From contig JAQFVV010006271.1 of assembly GCA_028023455.1 (NCBI GenBank), positions 3,680,673 through 3,744,672 on the forward strand: a stretch of DNA of 64,000 nt. Reading direction: 5' to 3'. Every line of letters starts with the position of its first letter. Position 1 is the stretch's first letter. The notes under the pieces were generated by a model that had not been told where the DNA came from, did not search any database, and worked only from the letters and a program-made list of their open reading frames with translations. This document shows positions 49,001 through 62,099 of this stretch, piece by piece. The DNA comes from Epiperipatus broadwayi (taxonomy: Eukaryota; Onychophora; Udeonychophora; Euonychophora; Peripatidae). A program made the translations under genes and the position numbers.

Positions 49001-52000
49001 TGTGGTGATGCTGAACTGAGATCAGACCCATATAGCTATCTGGTTTGCTATGCTGAGTTTGAAGACATTACGTGTCTAAAAAATTCACGCTTGCAAGCTG
49101 AATAGAAATTGTTTCATAAACGCTCAGAGTTTGTATTTAGATCTAGTTTCTTTATTCCTGTCTTTCACTGACGATAGCAAATAGCTTGAAATCATGATCT
49201 GAAAGTGGAATTATAGTTAGAGATAGTGAATACTAACTACTCTGACGTTTATGTAAACGAAAATACGCTTGATAGGTGTTTTTGGTAGGACGCCATCTGT
49301 GGACATAAATACAAGCGTTAGCAAGTTTTTTAACTTGCATTTTTGTTTATCATAAATGTACCTTTGAGGTCTTTCTTGCAATGATATAGATTGCAGAGGC
49401 TTCTACTATGTGGTGATGCTGAACTGAGATCAGACCCATATAGCTATCTGGTTTGCTATGCTGAGTTTGAAGACATTACGTGTCTAAAAAATTCACGCTT
49501 GCAAGCTGAATAGAAATTGTTTCATAAACGCTCAGAGTTTGTATTTAGATCTAGTTTCTTTATTCCTGTCTTTCACTGACGATAGCAAATAGCTTGAAAT
49601 CATGATCTGAAAGTGGAATTATAGTTAGAGATAGTGAATACTAACTACTCTGACGTTTATGTAAACGAAAATACGCTTGATAGGTGTTTTTGGTAGGACG
49701 CCATCTGTGGACATAAATACAAGCGTTAGCAAGTTTTTTAACTTGCATTTTTGTTTATCATAAATGTACCTTTGAGGTCTTTCTTGCAATGATATAGATT
49801 GCAGAGGCTTCTACTATGTGGTGATGCTGAACTGAGATCAGACCCATATAGCTATCTGGTTTGCTATGCTGAGTTTGAAGACATTACGTGTCTAAAAAAT
49901 TCACGCTTGCAAGCTGAATAGAAATTGTTTCATAAACGCTCAGAGTTTGTATTTAGATCTAGTTTCTTTATTCCTGTCTTTCACTGACGATAGCAAATAG
50001 CTTGAAATCATGATCTGAAAGTGGAATTATAGTTAGAGATAGTGAATACTAACTACTCTGACGTTTATGTAAACGAAAATACGCTTGATAGGTGTTTTTG
50101 GTAGGACGCCATCTGTGGACATAAATACAAGCGTTAGCAAGTTTTTTAACTTGCATTTTTGTTTATCATAAATGTACCTTTGAGGTCTTTCTTGCAATGA
50201 TATAGATTGCAGAGGCTTCTACTATGTGGTGATGCTGAACTGAGATCAGACCCATATAGCTATCTGGTTTGCTATGCTGAGTTTGAAGACATTACGTGTC
50301 TAAAAAATTCACGCTTGCAAGCTGAATAGAAATTGTTTCATAAACGCTCAGAGTTTGTATTTAGATCTAGTTTCTTTATTCCTGTCTTTCACTGACGATA
50401 GCAAATAGCTTGAAATCATGATCTGAAAGTGGAATTATAGTTAGAGATAGTGAATACTAACTACTCTGACGTTTATGTAAACGAAAATACGCTTGATAGG
50501 TGTTTTTGGTAGGACGCCATCTGTGGACATAAATACAAGCGTTAGCAAGTTTTTTAACTTGCATTTTTGTTTATCATAAATGTACCTTTGAGGTCTTTCT
50601 TGCAATGATATAGATTGCAGAGGCTTCTACTATGTGGTGATGCTGAACTGAGATCAGACCCATATAGCTATCTGGTTTGCTATGCTGAGTTTGAAGACAT
50701 TACGTGTCTAAAAAATTCACGCTTGCAAGCTGAATAGAAATTGTTTCATAAACGCTCAGAGTTTGTATTTAGATCTAGTTTCTTTATTCCTGTCTTTCAC
50801 TGACGATAGCAAATAGCTTGAAATCATGATCTGAAAGTGGAATTATAGTTAGAGATAGTGAATACTAACTACTCTGACGTTTATGTAAACGAAAATACGC
50901 TTGATAGGTGTTTTTGGTAGGACGCCATCTGTGGACATAAATACAAGCGTTAGCAAGTTTTTTAACTTGCATTTTTGTTTATCATAAATGTACCTTTGAG
51001 GTCTTTCTTGCAATGATATAGATTGCAGAGGCTTCTACTATGTGGTGATGCTGAACTGAGATCAGACCCATATAGCTATCTGGTTTGCTATGCTGAGTTT
51101 GAAGACATTACGTGTCTAAAAAATTCACGCTTGCAAGCTGAATAGAAATTGTTTCATAAACGCTCAGAGTTTGTATTTAGATCTAGTTTCTTTATTCCTG
51201 TCTTTCACTGACGATAGCAAATAGCTTGAAATCATGATCTGAAAGTGGAATTATAGTTAGAGATAGTGAATACTAACTACTCTGACGTTTATGTAAACGA
51301 AAATACGCTTGATAGGTGTTTTTGGTAGGACGCCATCTGTGGACATAAATACAAGCGTTAGCAAGTTTTTTAACTTGCATTTTTGTTTATCATAAATGTA
51401 CCTTTGAGGTCTTTCTTGCAATGATATAGATTGCAGAGGCTTCTACTATGTGGTGATGCTGAACTGAGATCAGACCCATATAGCTATCTGGTTTGCTATG
51501 CTGAGTTTGAAGACATTACGTGTCTAAAAAATTCACGCTTGCAAGCTGAATAGAAATTGTTTCATAAACGCTCAGAGTTTGTATTTAGATCTAGTTTCTT
51601 TATTCCTGTCTTTCACTGACGATAGCAAATAGCTTGAAATCATGATCTGAAAGTGGAATTATAGTTAGAGATAGTGAATACTAACTACTCTGACGTTTAT
51701 GTAAACGAAAATACGCTTGATAGGTGTTTTTGGTAGGACGCCATCTGTGGACATAAATACAAGCGTTAGCAAGTTTTTTAACTTGCATTTTTGTTTATCA
51801 TAAATGTACCTTTGAGGTCTTTCTTGCAATGATATAGATTGCAGAGGCTTCTACTATGTGGTGATGCTGAACTGAGATCAGACCCATATAGCTATCTGGT
51901 TTGCTATGCTGAGTTTGAAGACATTACGTGTCTAAAAAATTCACGCTTGCAAGCTGAATAGAAATTGTTTCATAAACGCTCAGAGTTTGTATTTAGATCT

Positions 52001-52976
52001 AGTTTCTTTATTCCTGTCTTTCACTGACGATAGCAAATAGCTTGAAATCATGATCTGAAAGTGGAATTATAGTTAGAGATAGTGAATACTAACTACTCTG
52101 ACGTTTATGTAAACGAAAATACGCTTGATAGGTGTTTTTGGTAGGACGCCATCTGTGGACATAAATACAAGCGTTAGCAAGTTTTTTAACTTGCATTTTT
52201 GTTTATCATAAATGTACCTTTGAGGTCTTTCTTGCAATGATATAGATTGCAGAGGCTTCTACTATGTGGTGATGCTGAACTGAGATCAGACCCATATAGC
52301 TATCTGGTTTGCTATGCTGAGTTTGAAGACATTACGTGTCTAAAAAATTCACGCTTGCAAGCTGAATAGAAATTGTTTCATAAACGCTCAGAGTTTGTAT
52401 TTAGATCTAGTTTCTTTATTCCTGTCTTTCACTGACGATAGCAAATAGCTTGAAATCATGATCTGAAAGTGGAATTATAGTTAGAGATAGTGAATACTAA
52501 CTACTCTGACGTTTATGTAAACGAAAATACGCTTGATAGGTGTTTTTGGTAGGACGCCATCTGTGGACATAAATACAAGCGTTAGCAAGTTTTTTAACTT
52601 GCATTTTTGTTTATCATAAATGTACCTTTGAGGTCTTTCTTGCAATGATATAGATTGCAGAGGCTTCTACTATGTGGTGATGCTGAACTGAGATCAGACC
52701 CATATAGCTATCTGGTTTGCTATGCTGAGTTTGAAGACATTACGTGTCTAAAAAATTCACGCTTGCAAGCTGAATAGAAATTGTTTCATAAACGCTCAGA
52801 GTTTGTATTTAGATCTAGTTTCTTTATTCCTGTCTTTCACTGACGATAGCAAATAGCTTGAAATCATGATCTGAAAGTGGAATTATAGTTAGAGATAGTG
52901 AATACTAACTACTCTGACGTTTATGTAAAAGAAAATACGCTTGATAGGTGTTTTTGGTAGGACGCCATCTGTGGAC
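46041..52976 (+). repeat. Homogeneous block of 17 apparently identical monomers
   Basis: Seventeen exact 408-bp steps. By eye all monomers are the same, including a GCAAGTTTTTTAACTTGC variant (perfect 7-bp hairpin) that is rare outside the block, apart from a C-to-A at 52,930 in the last one. The bordering monomers (45,3xx-45,7xx and 53,2xx) carry indels and clustered changes. Confidence 0.85.
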
Positions 52977-53386
52977 ATAAATACAAGCGTTAGCAAGTTT
53001 TTTAACTTGCATTTTTGTTTATCATAAATGTACCTTTGAGGTCTTTCTTGCAATGATATAGATTGCAGAGGCTTCTACTATGTGGTGATGCTGAACTGAG
53101 ATCAGACCCATATAGCTATCTGGTTTGCTATGCTGAGTTTGAAGACATTACGTGTCTAAAAAATTCACGCTTGCAAGCTGAATAGAAATTGTTTCATAAA
53201 CGCTCCAGAGTTTGTATTTAGATCTACCTTTCTTTATTCCTGTCTTTCACTGACGATAGCAAATAGCTTGAAATCATGATCTGAAAGTGGAATTATAGTT
53301 AGAGATAGTGAATACTAACTACTCTGACGTTTATGTAAACGAAAATACACTTGATAGGTGTTTTTGGTAGGACGCCATCTGTGGAC

Positions 53387-56300
53387 ATAAATACAAGCGT
53401 TAGCAAGTGTTTTAACTTGCATTTTTGTTTATCATAAATGTACCTTTGAGGTCTTTCTTGCAATGATATAGATTGCAGAGGCTTCTACTATGTGGTGATG
53501 CTGAACTGAGATCAGACCCATATAGCTATCTGGTTTGCTATGCTGAGTTTGAAGACATTACGTGTCTAAAAAATTCACGCTTGCAAGCTGAATAGAAATT
53601 GTTTCATAAACGCTCAGAGTTTGTATTTAGATCTAGTTTCTTTATTCCTGTCTTTCACTGACGATAGCAAATAGCTTGAAATCATGATCTGAAAGTGGAA
53701 TTATAGTTAAAGATAGTGAATACTAACTACTCTGACGTTTATGTAAACGAAAATACGCTTGATAGGTGTTTTTGGTAGGACGCCATCTGTGGACATAAAT
53801 ACAAGCGTTAGCAAGTTTTTTAACTTGCATTTTTGTTTATCATAAATGTACCTTTGAGGTCTTTCTTGCAATGATATAGATTGCAGAGGCTTCTACTATG
53901 TGGTGATGCTGAACTGAGATCAGACCCATATAGCTATCTGGTTTGCTATGCTGAGTTTGAAGACATTACGTGTCTAAAAAATTCACGCTTGCAAGCTGAA
54001 TAGAAATTGTTTCATAAACGCTCAGAGTTTGTATTTAGATCTAGTTTCTTTATTTCTGTCTTTCACTGACGATAGCAAATAGCTTGAAATCATGATCTGA
54101 AAGTGGAATTATAGTTAGAGATAGTGAATACTAACTACTCTGACGTTTATGTAAACGAAAATACGCTTGATAGGTGTTTTTGGTAGGACGCCATCTGTGG
54201 ACATAAATACAAGCGTTAGCAAGTGTTTTAACTTGCATTGTTGTTTATCATAAATGTACCTTTGAGGTCTTTCTTGCAATGATATAGATTGCAGAGGCTT
54301 CTACTATGTGGTGATGCTGAACTGAGATCAGACCCATATAGCTATCTGGTTTGCTATGCTGAGTTTGAAGACATTACGTGTCTAAAAAATTCACACTTGC
54401 AAGCTGAATAGGAATTGTTTCATAAACGCTCAGAGTTTGTATTTAGATCTAGTTTCTTTATTCCTGTCTTTCACTGACGATAGCAAATAGCTTGAAATCG
54501 TGATCTGAAAGTGGAATTATAGTTAGAGATAGTGAATACTAACTACTCTGACGTTTATGTAAACGAAAATACACTTGATAGGTGTTTTTGGTAGGACGCC
54601 ATCTGTGGACATAAATACAAGCGTTAGCAAGTGTTTTAACTTGCATTTTTGTTTATCATAAATGTACCTTTGAGGTCTTTCTTGCAATGATATAGATTGC
54701 AGAGGCTTCTACTATGTGGTGATGCTGAACTGAGATCAGACCCATATAGCTATCTGGTTTGCTATGCTGAGTTTGAAGACATTACGTGTCTAAAAAATTC
54801 ACGCTTGCAAGCTGAATAGAAATTGTTTCATAAACGCTCAGAGTTTGTATTTAGATCTAGTTTCTTTATTCCTGTCTTTCACTGACGATAGCAAATAGCT
54901 TGAAATCATGATCTGAAAGTGGAATTATAGTTAGAGATAGTGAATACTAACTACTCTGACGTTTATGTAAACGAAAATACGCTTGATAGGTGTTTTTGGT
55001 AGGACGCCATCTGTGGACATAAATACAAGCGTTAGCAAGTGTTTTAACTTGCATTTTTGTTTATCATAAATGTACCTTTGAGGTCTTTCTTGCAATGATA
55101 TAGATTGCAGAGGCTTCTACTATGTGGTGATGCTGAACTGAGATCAGACCCATATAGCTATCTGGTTTGCTATGCTGAGTTTGAAGACATTACGTGTCTA
55201 AAAAATTCACGCTTGCAAGCTGAATAGAAATTGTTTCATAAACGCTCAGAGTTTGTATTTAGATCTAGTTTCTTTATTCCTGTCTTTCACTGACGATAGC
55301 AAATAGCTTGAAATCATGATCTGAAAGTGGAATTATAGTTAGAGATAGTGAATACTAACTACTCTGACGTTTATGTAAACGAAAATACGCTTGATAGGTG
55401 TTTTTGGTAGGACGCCATCTGTGGACATAAATACAAGCGTTAGCAAGTGTTTTAACTTGCATTGTTGTTTATCATAAATGTACCTTTGAGGTCTTTCTTG
55501 CAATGATATAGATTGCAGAGGCTTCTACTATGTGGTGATGCTGAACTGAGATCAGACCCATATAGCTATCTGGTTTGCTATGCTGAGTTTGAAGACATTA
55601 CGTGTCTAAAAAATTCACGCTTGCAAGCTGAATAGAAATTGTTTCATAAACGCTCAGAGTTTGTATTTAGATCTAGTTTCTTTATTCCTGTCTTTCACTG
55701 ATGATAGCAAATAGCTTGAAATCATGATCTGAAAGTGGAATTATAGTTAGAGATAGTGAATACTAACTACTCTGACGTTTATGTAAACGAAAATACGCTT
55801 GATAGGTGTTTTTGGTAGGACGCCATCTGTGGACATAAATACAAGCGTTAGCAAGTGTTTTAACTTGCATTTTTGTTTATCATAAATGTACCTTTGAGGT
55901 CTTTCTTGCAATGATATAGATTGCAGAGGCTTCTACTATGTGGTGATGCTGAACTGAGATCAGACCCATATAGCTATCTGGTTTGCTATGCTGAGTTTGA
56001 AGACATTACGTGTCTAAAAAATTCACGCTTGCAAGCTGAATAGAAATTGTTTCATAAACGCTCAGAGTTTGTATTTAGATCTAGTTTCTTTATTCCTGTC
56101 TTTCACTGACGATAGCAAATAGCTTGAAATCATGATCTGAAAGTGGAATTATAGTTAAAGATAGTGAATACTAACTACTCTGACGTTTATGTAAACGAAA
56201 ATACGCTTGATAGGTGTTTTTGGTAGGACACCATCTGTGGACATAAATACAAGCGTTAGCAAGTGTTTTAACTTGCATTTTTGTTTATCATAAATGTACC

Positions 56301-58282
56301 TTTGAGGTCTTTCTTGCAATGATATAGATTGCAGAGGCTTCTACTATGTGGTGATGCTGAACTGAGATCAGACCCATATAGCTATCTGGTTTGCTATGCT
56401 GAGTTTGAAGACATTACGTGTCTAAAAAATTCACGCTTGCAAGCTGAATAGAAATTGTTTCATAAACGCTCAGAGTTTGTATTTAGATCTAGTTTCTTTA
56501 TTTCTGTCTTTCACTGACGATAGCAAATAGCTTGAAATCATGATCTGAAAGTGGAATTATAGTTAGAGATAGTGAATACTAACTACTCTGACGTTTATGT
56601 AAACGAAAATACGCTTGATAGGTGTTTTTGGTAGGACGCCATCTGTGGACATAAATACAAGCGTTAGCAAGTGTTTTAACTTGCATTGTTGTTTATCATA
56701 AATGTACCTTTGAGGTCTTTCTTGCAATGATATAGATTGCAGAGGCTTCTACTATGTGGTGATGCTGAACTGAGATCAGACCCATATAGCTATCTGGTTT
56801 GCTATGCTGAGTTTGAAGACATTACGTGTCTAAAAAATTCACACTTGCAAGCTGAATAGAAATTGTTTCATAAACGCTCAGAGTTTGTATTTAGATCTAG
56901 TTTCTTTATTCCTGTCTTTCACTGACGATAGCAAATAGCTTGAAATCGTGATCTGAAAGTGGAATTATAGTTAGAGATAGTGAATACTAACTACTCTGAC
57001 GTTTATGTAAACGAAAATACACTTGATAGGTGTTTTTGGTAGGACGCCATCTGTGGACATAAATACAAGCGTTAGCAAGTGTTTTAACTTGCATTTTTGT
57101 TTATCATAAATGTACCTTTGAGGTCTTTCTTGCAATGATATAGATTGCAGAGGCTTCTACTATGTGGTGATGCTGAACTGAGATCAGACCCATATAGCTA
57201 TCTGGTTTGCTATGCTGAGTTTGAAGACATTACGTGTCTAAAAAATTCACGCTTGCAAGCTGAATAGAAATTGTTTCATAAACGCTCAGAGTTTGTATTT
57301 AGATCTAGTTTCTTTATTCCTGTCTTTCACTGACGATAGCAAATAGCTTGAAATCATGATCTGAAAGTGGAATTATAGTTAGAGATAGTGAATACTAACT
57401 ACTCTGACGTTTATGTAAACGAAAATACGCTTGATAGGTGTTTTTGGTAGGACGCCATCTGTGGACATAAATACAAGCGTTAGCAAGTGTTTTAACTTGC
57501 ATTTTTGTTTATCATAAATGTACCTTTGAGGTCTTTCTTGCAATGATATAGATTGCAGAGGCTTCTACTATGTGGTGATGCTGAACTGAGATCAGACCCA
57601 TATAGCTATCTGGTTTGCTATGCTGAGTTTGAAGACATTACGTGTCTAAAAAATTCACGATTGCAAGCTGAATAGAAATTGTTTCATAAACGCTCAGAGT
57701 TTGTATTTAGATCTAGTTTCTTTATTCCTGTCTTTCACTGACGATAGCAAATAGCTTGAAATCATGATCTGAAAGTGGAATTATAGTTAGAGATAGTGAA
57801 TACTAACTACTCTGACGTTTATGTAAACGAAAATACGCTTGATAGGTGTTTTTGGTAGGACGCCATCTGTGGACATAAATACAAGCGTTAGCAAGTGTTT
57901 TAACTTGCATTGTTGTTTATCATAAATGTACCTTTGAGGTCTTTCTTGCAATGATATAGATTGCAGAGGCTTCTACTATGTGGTGATGCTGAACTGAGAT
58001 CAGACCCATATAGCTATCTGGTTTGCTATGCTGAGTTTGAAGACATTACGTGTCTAAAAAATTCACGCTTGCAAGCTGAATAGAAATTGTTTCATAGACG
58101 CTCAGAGTTTGTATTTAGATCTAGTTTCTTTATTCCTGTCTTTCACTGATGATAGCAAATAGCTTGAAATCATGATCTGAAAGTGGAATTATAGTTAGAG
58201 ATAGTGAATACTAACTACTCTGACGTTTATGTAAACGAAAATACGCTTGATAGGTGTTTTTGGTAGGACGCCATCTGTGGAC
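53387..58282 (+). repeat. Six-monomer higher-order repeat, two copies of 2,448 bp
   Basis: Marker variants recur exactly six monomers apart: GTTAAAGATAG (53,706 and 56,155), TATTTCTGTC (54,053 and 56,500), CACACTTGC (54,391 and 56,841), ATCGTGATC (54,497 and 56,945), TACACTTGAT (54,572 and 57,019), CTGATGATAG (55,699 and 58,147). The CATTGTTGTT variant recurs every three monomers (54,237; 55,460; 56,686; 57,910). Confidence 0.93.
58140..58183 (+). ncRNA. Hammerhead ribozyme copy, last monomer, core variant CUGAUGA
   Basis: Core strand reads CUGAUGA in place of CUGACGA. The changed base is position 7, the one core position where any base is tolerated. The same variant occurs at 55,692-55,735, six monomers earlier. 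Confidence 0.85.
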
Positions 58283-58329
58283 ATAAATACAAGCATTAGC
58301 AAGTGTTTTAACTTGCATTTTTGTTTATC

Positions 58330-58345
58330 ATATATATATATATAT
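58330..58345. repeat. (TA)n at the right end of the satellite array
   Basis: Short TA run into which the last monomer merges. Two longer TA runs follow at 58,557-58,599 and 58,621-58,658. Confidence 0.95.
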
Positions 58346-58553
58346 AACCCAGATAATTGTAATAGTTACTAACACATGATAAAATATAATATTTTTTTTA
58401 TTATTATATAAAATATTGTGAAATAATGTTGCTTATACACAGATCTCACAACAATCCATTAAATATAAGATTATTATTATTTCTTGTTCTTTTACACTAT
58501 TTCACCGTTACCTCTTATTCAATGTTACTCATGACAGCATTACCTTTTGTGTA

Positions 58554-58600
<47 letters not shown>

Positions 58601-58617
58601 CAAGCCTATAAATTTTT

Positions 58618-58661
<44 letters not shown>

Positions 58662-60299
58662 TATTATTTTACGTACTCAAATGTAAAGGGTGTATCTAAT
58701 GTTTAGGGTTGATACCACACATGGGGAAAGTAAAAAGGCGTAGATCTGTGTATAATTTATTTTAGTATTTTAGGAATTTATAAAATGAAATATTTGTTGT
58801 TTCGTGCAGGAAGAGGGAGTATAGACCACACACACATTGGCATCCATATTTATCCCTTTGTATTGTAGTAATTAAGTTAATGTAGATAAAAGTTAGAAAA
58901 TGGATTTTTTTGTGTGTTTAATCTAACTATAGATCTTGAACATAAAGATGTAGATATTCTTGTGTATTTATATGTAGACTCATAAATTGGGATAGAAAGA
59001 CGTATAATTCATATAAGATTCAATATGTTAATTTTTAAAAAATATATATGTGGTGGAGGGGGGATTTTATGTAAATAAATTATATTATCTCATACTTTAT
59101 TTGTTATTGTGTAATCTATTATAAAGTAAAAAGAATTAATAATAATAAAAAAAATAATCATCTATTTGTGATGTTAACTGACCCCGACTATAAATGTTTT
59201 AGCAATACTTATTTAGAATACCATGAGATAGAGAAATAGAATTGAGCTAGCCATTGGGATATTATATCGGGAAGTTAAATTAGAATATATTTTCACCCAT
59301 TTTTTGTTCACCTATAGAAAACTTATGTCTCAGAACAGAAAATAAATTTCTCTTTGCATACTCTCTCGACAGATAGGGAAGGGAAAATTATTTAATATTA
59401 TTTGCTTTCTTTTATTATGTTGGGGGTGGCATTAAGGGTTGTCAAATTAGTACAATTTTTTAAAGGAATGTGAAGAGCATGGGAAAATGTCTACCGGGCA
59501 AATAGATATTGGGGTGGAAATATAAATGCTTTAACAGGGAAATATTTTGCTTTTTTTAATTGAAATCAAATTTCTTTCTTCTAATAATAATATTAATACT
59601 GGCTTGTATTTAACCCCAGGGATTATCGAATATTGTTATCGATTTCCCATTTTAAATGTACATGTCATTTCATGCTCATGGCATACAATGATACATGTAA
59701 AGTATCAATTTTGAAGTAGATAAAAGAGTATGGGATTTCGAACTGCTACAGAAAATTGCCCCAATGTGTAAGGCATTGAATAAAAATGGCAAAAAGATTG
59801 ATGAAAGTAAATAAAATTAGTAATATTAGTGGAAATGAAATTAACAAAATAGATTGGTTTTGCTTACAAAATGTAGTATAGATGAATTGTACATTGAGTC
59901 ATATATGTTTTAAATAGTTGGTTAAAAAAAGAAGAGTATATAGATTTTTTTTGATTGTTAGTTTATTAGTGCAGATCATGAGTTATAATAGAATCAGGGA
60001 AATGTGCTGGAAGGAAGATGACTTAAACATATGGTCATTGGGACTGAACGTAAAGCATGGTGTACTGTGATGGATAATACGAGATTAAATTTTATATATT
60101 TGTAGTTTAAATAGAGAAAAGTATGCAATTTTAAGTTTTCAATATGAATTAAAAATTATATATTCAGAATTTAAGATAGTTATGAAAGTTAATATGGTTT
60201 AATATGAGCATAATAAAAAGAAAGATAATGTAATAGATATTCCCGAAATTATAGATTAAAAATACACAAAGTTATAGGACTTCTAATATGATTATATGT
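58346..60299. other. No gene recognised; two (TA)n runs at 58,557-58,599 and 58,621-58,658
   Basis: AT-rich sequence. It might contain the 5' LTR of the Gypsy element that follows, but I could not find a repeat partner, a TG...CA border or a primer binding site. Confidence 0.5.
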
Positions 60300-61310
60300 T
60301 TACTAGAGCAAATAAGAAAAAAAATAGAAGAACAGCCACAAAAAGAAGACTTGTGGGGCAAACAAGATGAACCCAAAAATGAAAAGGAAGACCTGAAGTT
60401 AATGATGCAGGATCTTTTAAATTGCGTAAAAAAGTGATGGATAGACTACAAAAATAACTACAAGAATGGAAAAAGGAGATGCGTGAACAAAGAACAGCTA
60501 TCAACAAAAGGATCGAAGAAGGTAGAGTGAAATATTGTGAGAAATGGATACAAGATTTGAGAGATTAGAAATGGGACATAGTGAACCAAATCATAGCAGA
60601 GAGCAGAAATGTCAAATAGATGGGCAGTTCTTTAAGTCAGTACAAGAAAACAAAAAACAAGGAACTTGGGTTAAGGATAGTGATGATATTGTGATTAAAA
60701 AGTATACAAAAGCACAAGATAGTAATATAAATAATAAAGACGCAAGTGAGCCAGATGTAAGTTTAGTTAAAAACAGGGAGGGGAGAAATCAACAAATATC
60801 TCTGCAAAGTATTAATCAATTTTTGAAAATTAAGATATTTTAAGGTTGGGCAGGTGAAGCTCCTATTGAGCATATTAGGAGTTTGGTAAAATATTTTCAC
60901 ATAAACCCAATAGATGAGTTTAGTCAACTAGCAATTGTGTGTAATCACTTGCATGGATACAGAGTTTGGAAAAATATTTTCACATAAACCCAATAGATGA
61001 GTTTAGTCAACTAGCAATTGTGTGTAATCACTTGCATGGATACGTTCAAGCATGGTGGGAATCTTTGTTCCAATAACCACAGACCTTCCAGGAATACAAA
61101 GATGCAGTCTTGAGAAATTTTTGGAGAGCAGAGCATTAATGACAGTTATGTATCAAGACATGCAGGAGAAATACAAAAATAATATGAATGAAAATTTCTC
61201 AGTTTTTCCACAGGCAAGTAGCAAGACTGCAAAATTTAAATTTATGTGGTATGTCAGAGGGCTGAATTATTAGGATTATTCGACATAATTTTCCTTCTCA
61301 TGTCACCCAG
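60300..61310 (+). pseudogene. Gypsy gag, frameshifted, with internal 83-bp duplication
   Basis: N-terminal part is a Glu/Lys-rich probable coiled coil (EQIRKKIEEQPQKEDLWG, then WKKEMREQRTAINKRIEEG in another frame), next an open 99-codon piece from 60,544, then GWAGEAPIEHIRSLVKYF and LAIVCNHLHGYVQAWWESL, the helix block with a WW pair typical of Ty3/Gypsy gag, and EYKDAVLRNFW. No CCHC zinc knuckle is visible. Several stops and frame shifts separate these blocks. The 83-bp duplication at 60,881-61,043 falls inside the capsid block and disrupts it. Confidence 0.8.
60881..61043 (+). repeat. 83-bp tandem duplication inside gag
   Basis: GTTTGG followed by AATATTTTCACATAAACCC through CACTTGCATGGATAC occurs at 60,881-60,960 and again at 60,964-61,043, with few differences. 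83 is not a multiple of 3, so it shifts the gag frame. Confidence 0.95.
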
Positions 61311-62083
61311 ATGCTAGTAATAACTGGAGTGAAATCAGTTGAACAAGTAACTCACCTACTAGACACCTTAGATGGGAAAGTGCAAGATGGAGCGGCAGGG
61401 GAGATGCAAGAAAATAGTAAAGGTTCTGCCCAGCATTGGAATGTAAAGAGTGGGCTTCATAAACACCTCATCAAAAAAGAAATGTCAAATTTGGTCTGTT
61501 CTTGGGAAGATAAATTACCAGAATATGCATTGCAGAGTTGTCCAAAAGTGCCATTAGAAGTTGAGGGGATTGAGGTCATCAAAATGTTTGAACTGGGTAG
61601 TGAGATATCAGTGATATCAGAAGAACTATACCAGAGAATTTTTCAGTAAACCTGCAAATAGAGACCTTACCTTTATAGGCTACACAAATCACCCTTGCAA
61701 ATAATCAAAAAGCAAATGTTTTACCTAAGCAAATATGGTTAGAATTAGTTATAAGTAGAAGGAAAGTCTATCATGTATTCTAAATTATGGGCAGCCTAAT
61801 TCATGAGGTCATATTAGGGTCGGAATTCTTGTATAAGAACAAGTGCACCTTGAATTATGAAAAGGGAATAATGAGATACCAGGGAGGTGATATAAAATTC
61901 TTGCCCCCTCAGTTACCTAATTTGGGGGAAACAAGTTATATAAATCAATCTATTTTAGATTTGATGCAAGAAAAATCGAAGGAGATAAAGATAGCCTCTA
62001 ACGGAGACAGCCAAAGATTCAAAGGATTATTCCAAGAATATCACAATTTTTTTTCAGACAGTCCAAGGAAGATCACAGGATAA
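61311..62083 (+). pseudogene. Gypsy gag end and aspartic protease, active site altered
   Basis: Frame 61,311-61,649 ends with VPLEVEGIEVIKMFELGSEISVISEELYQR. This aligns with a retroviral-type protease whose active triad (normally D-T/S-G after a hydrophobic pair) reads E-L-G here, so the catalytic Asp is lost. A break follows, then 61,787-62,083 has IHEVILGSEFLYKNKCTLNY, the C-terminal ILG-block of the same fold. Inactive. Confidence 0.75.
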
Positions 62084-62099
62084 CAACATGATTAAACAG

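Larger units (their letters stand above)
39977..58331 (+). repeat. 408-bp satellite (candidate retrozyme), right arm, ribozyme sense on plus strand
   Basis: About 45 monomers in the opposite orientation to the left arm; CTGTGGAC landmarks end at 40,323, 40,731 and so on to 58,282. Monomers are 97-100 per cent alike by eye. Each has a hammerhead ribozyme and further small hairpins (CGTTTA-TG-TAAACG; GCAAGT...ACTTGC; TGCAAT...ATTGCA). No open reading frame of note. The array ends at GTTTATCATA merging with a TA run, 47 bp further along the monomer than the left arm's end. Known relatives by structure: hammerhead-bearing tandem repeats of animals called retrozymes. Confidence 0.96.

Noticed and set aside
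37709-58331. CRISPR-like array
   Set aside because: Repeats are contiguous 408-bp monomers without unique spacers, in a eukaryotic context.
60292-60507. 71-codon minus-strand frame, hydrophobic
   Set aside because: It is the antisense shadow of the Glu/Lys-rich gag N-terminus on the plus strand.
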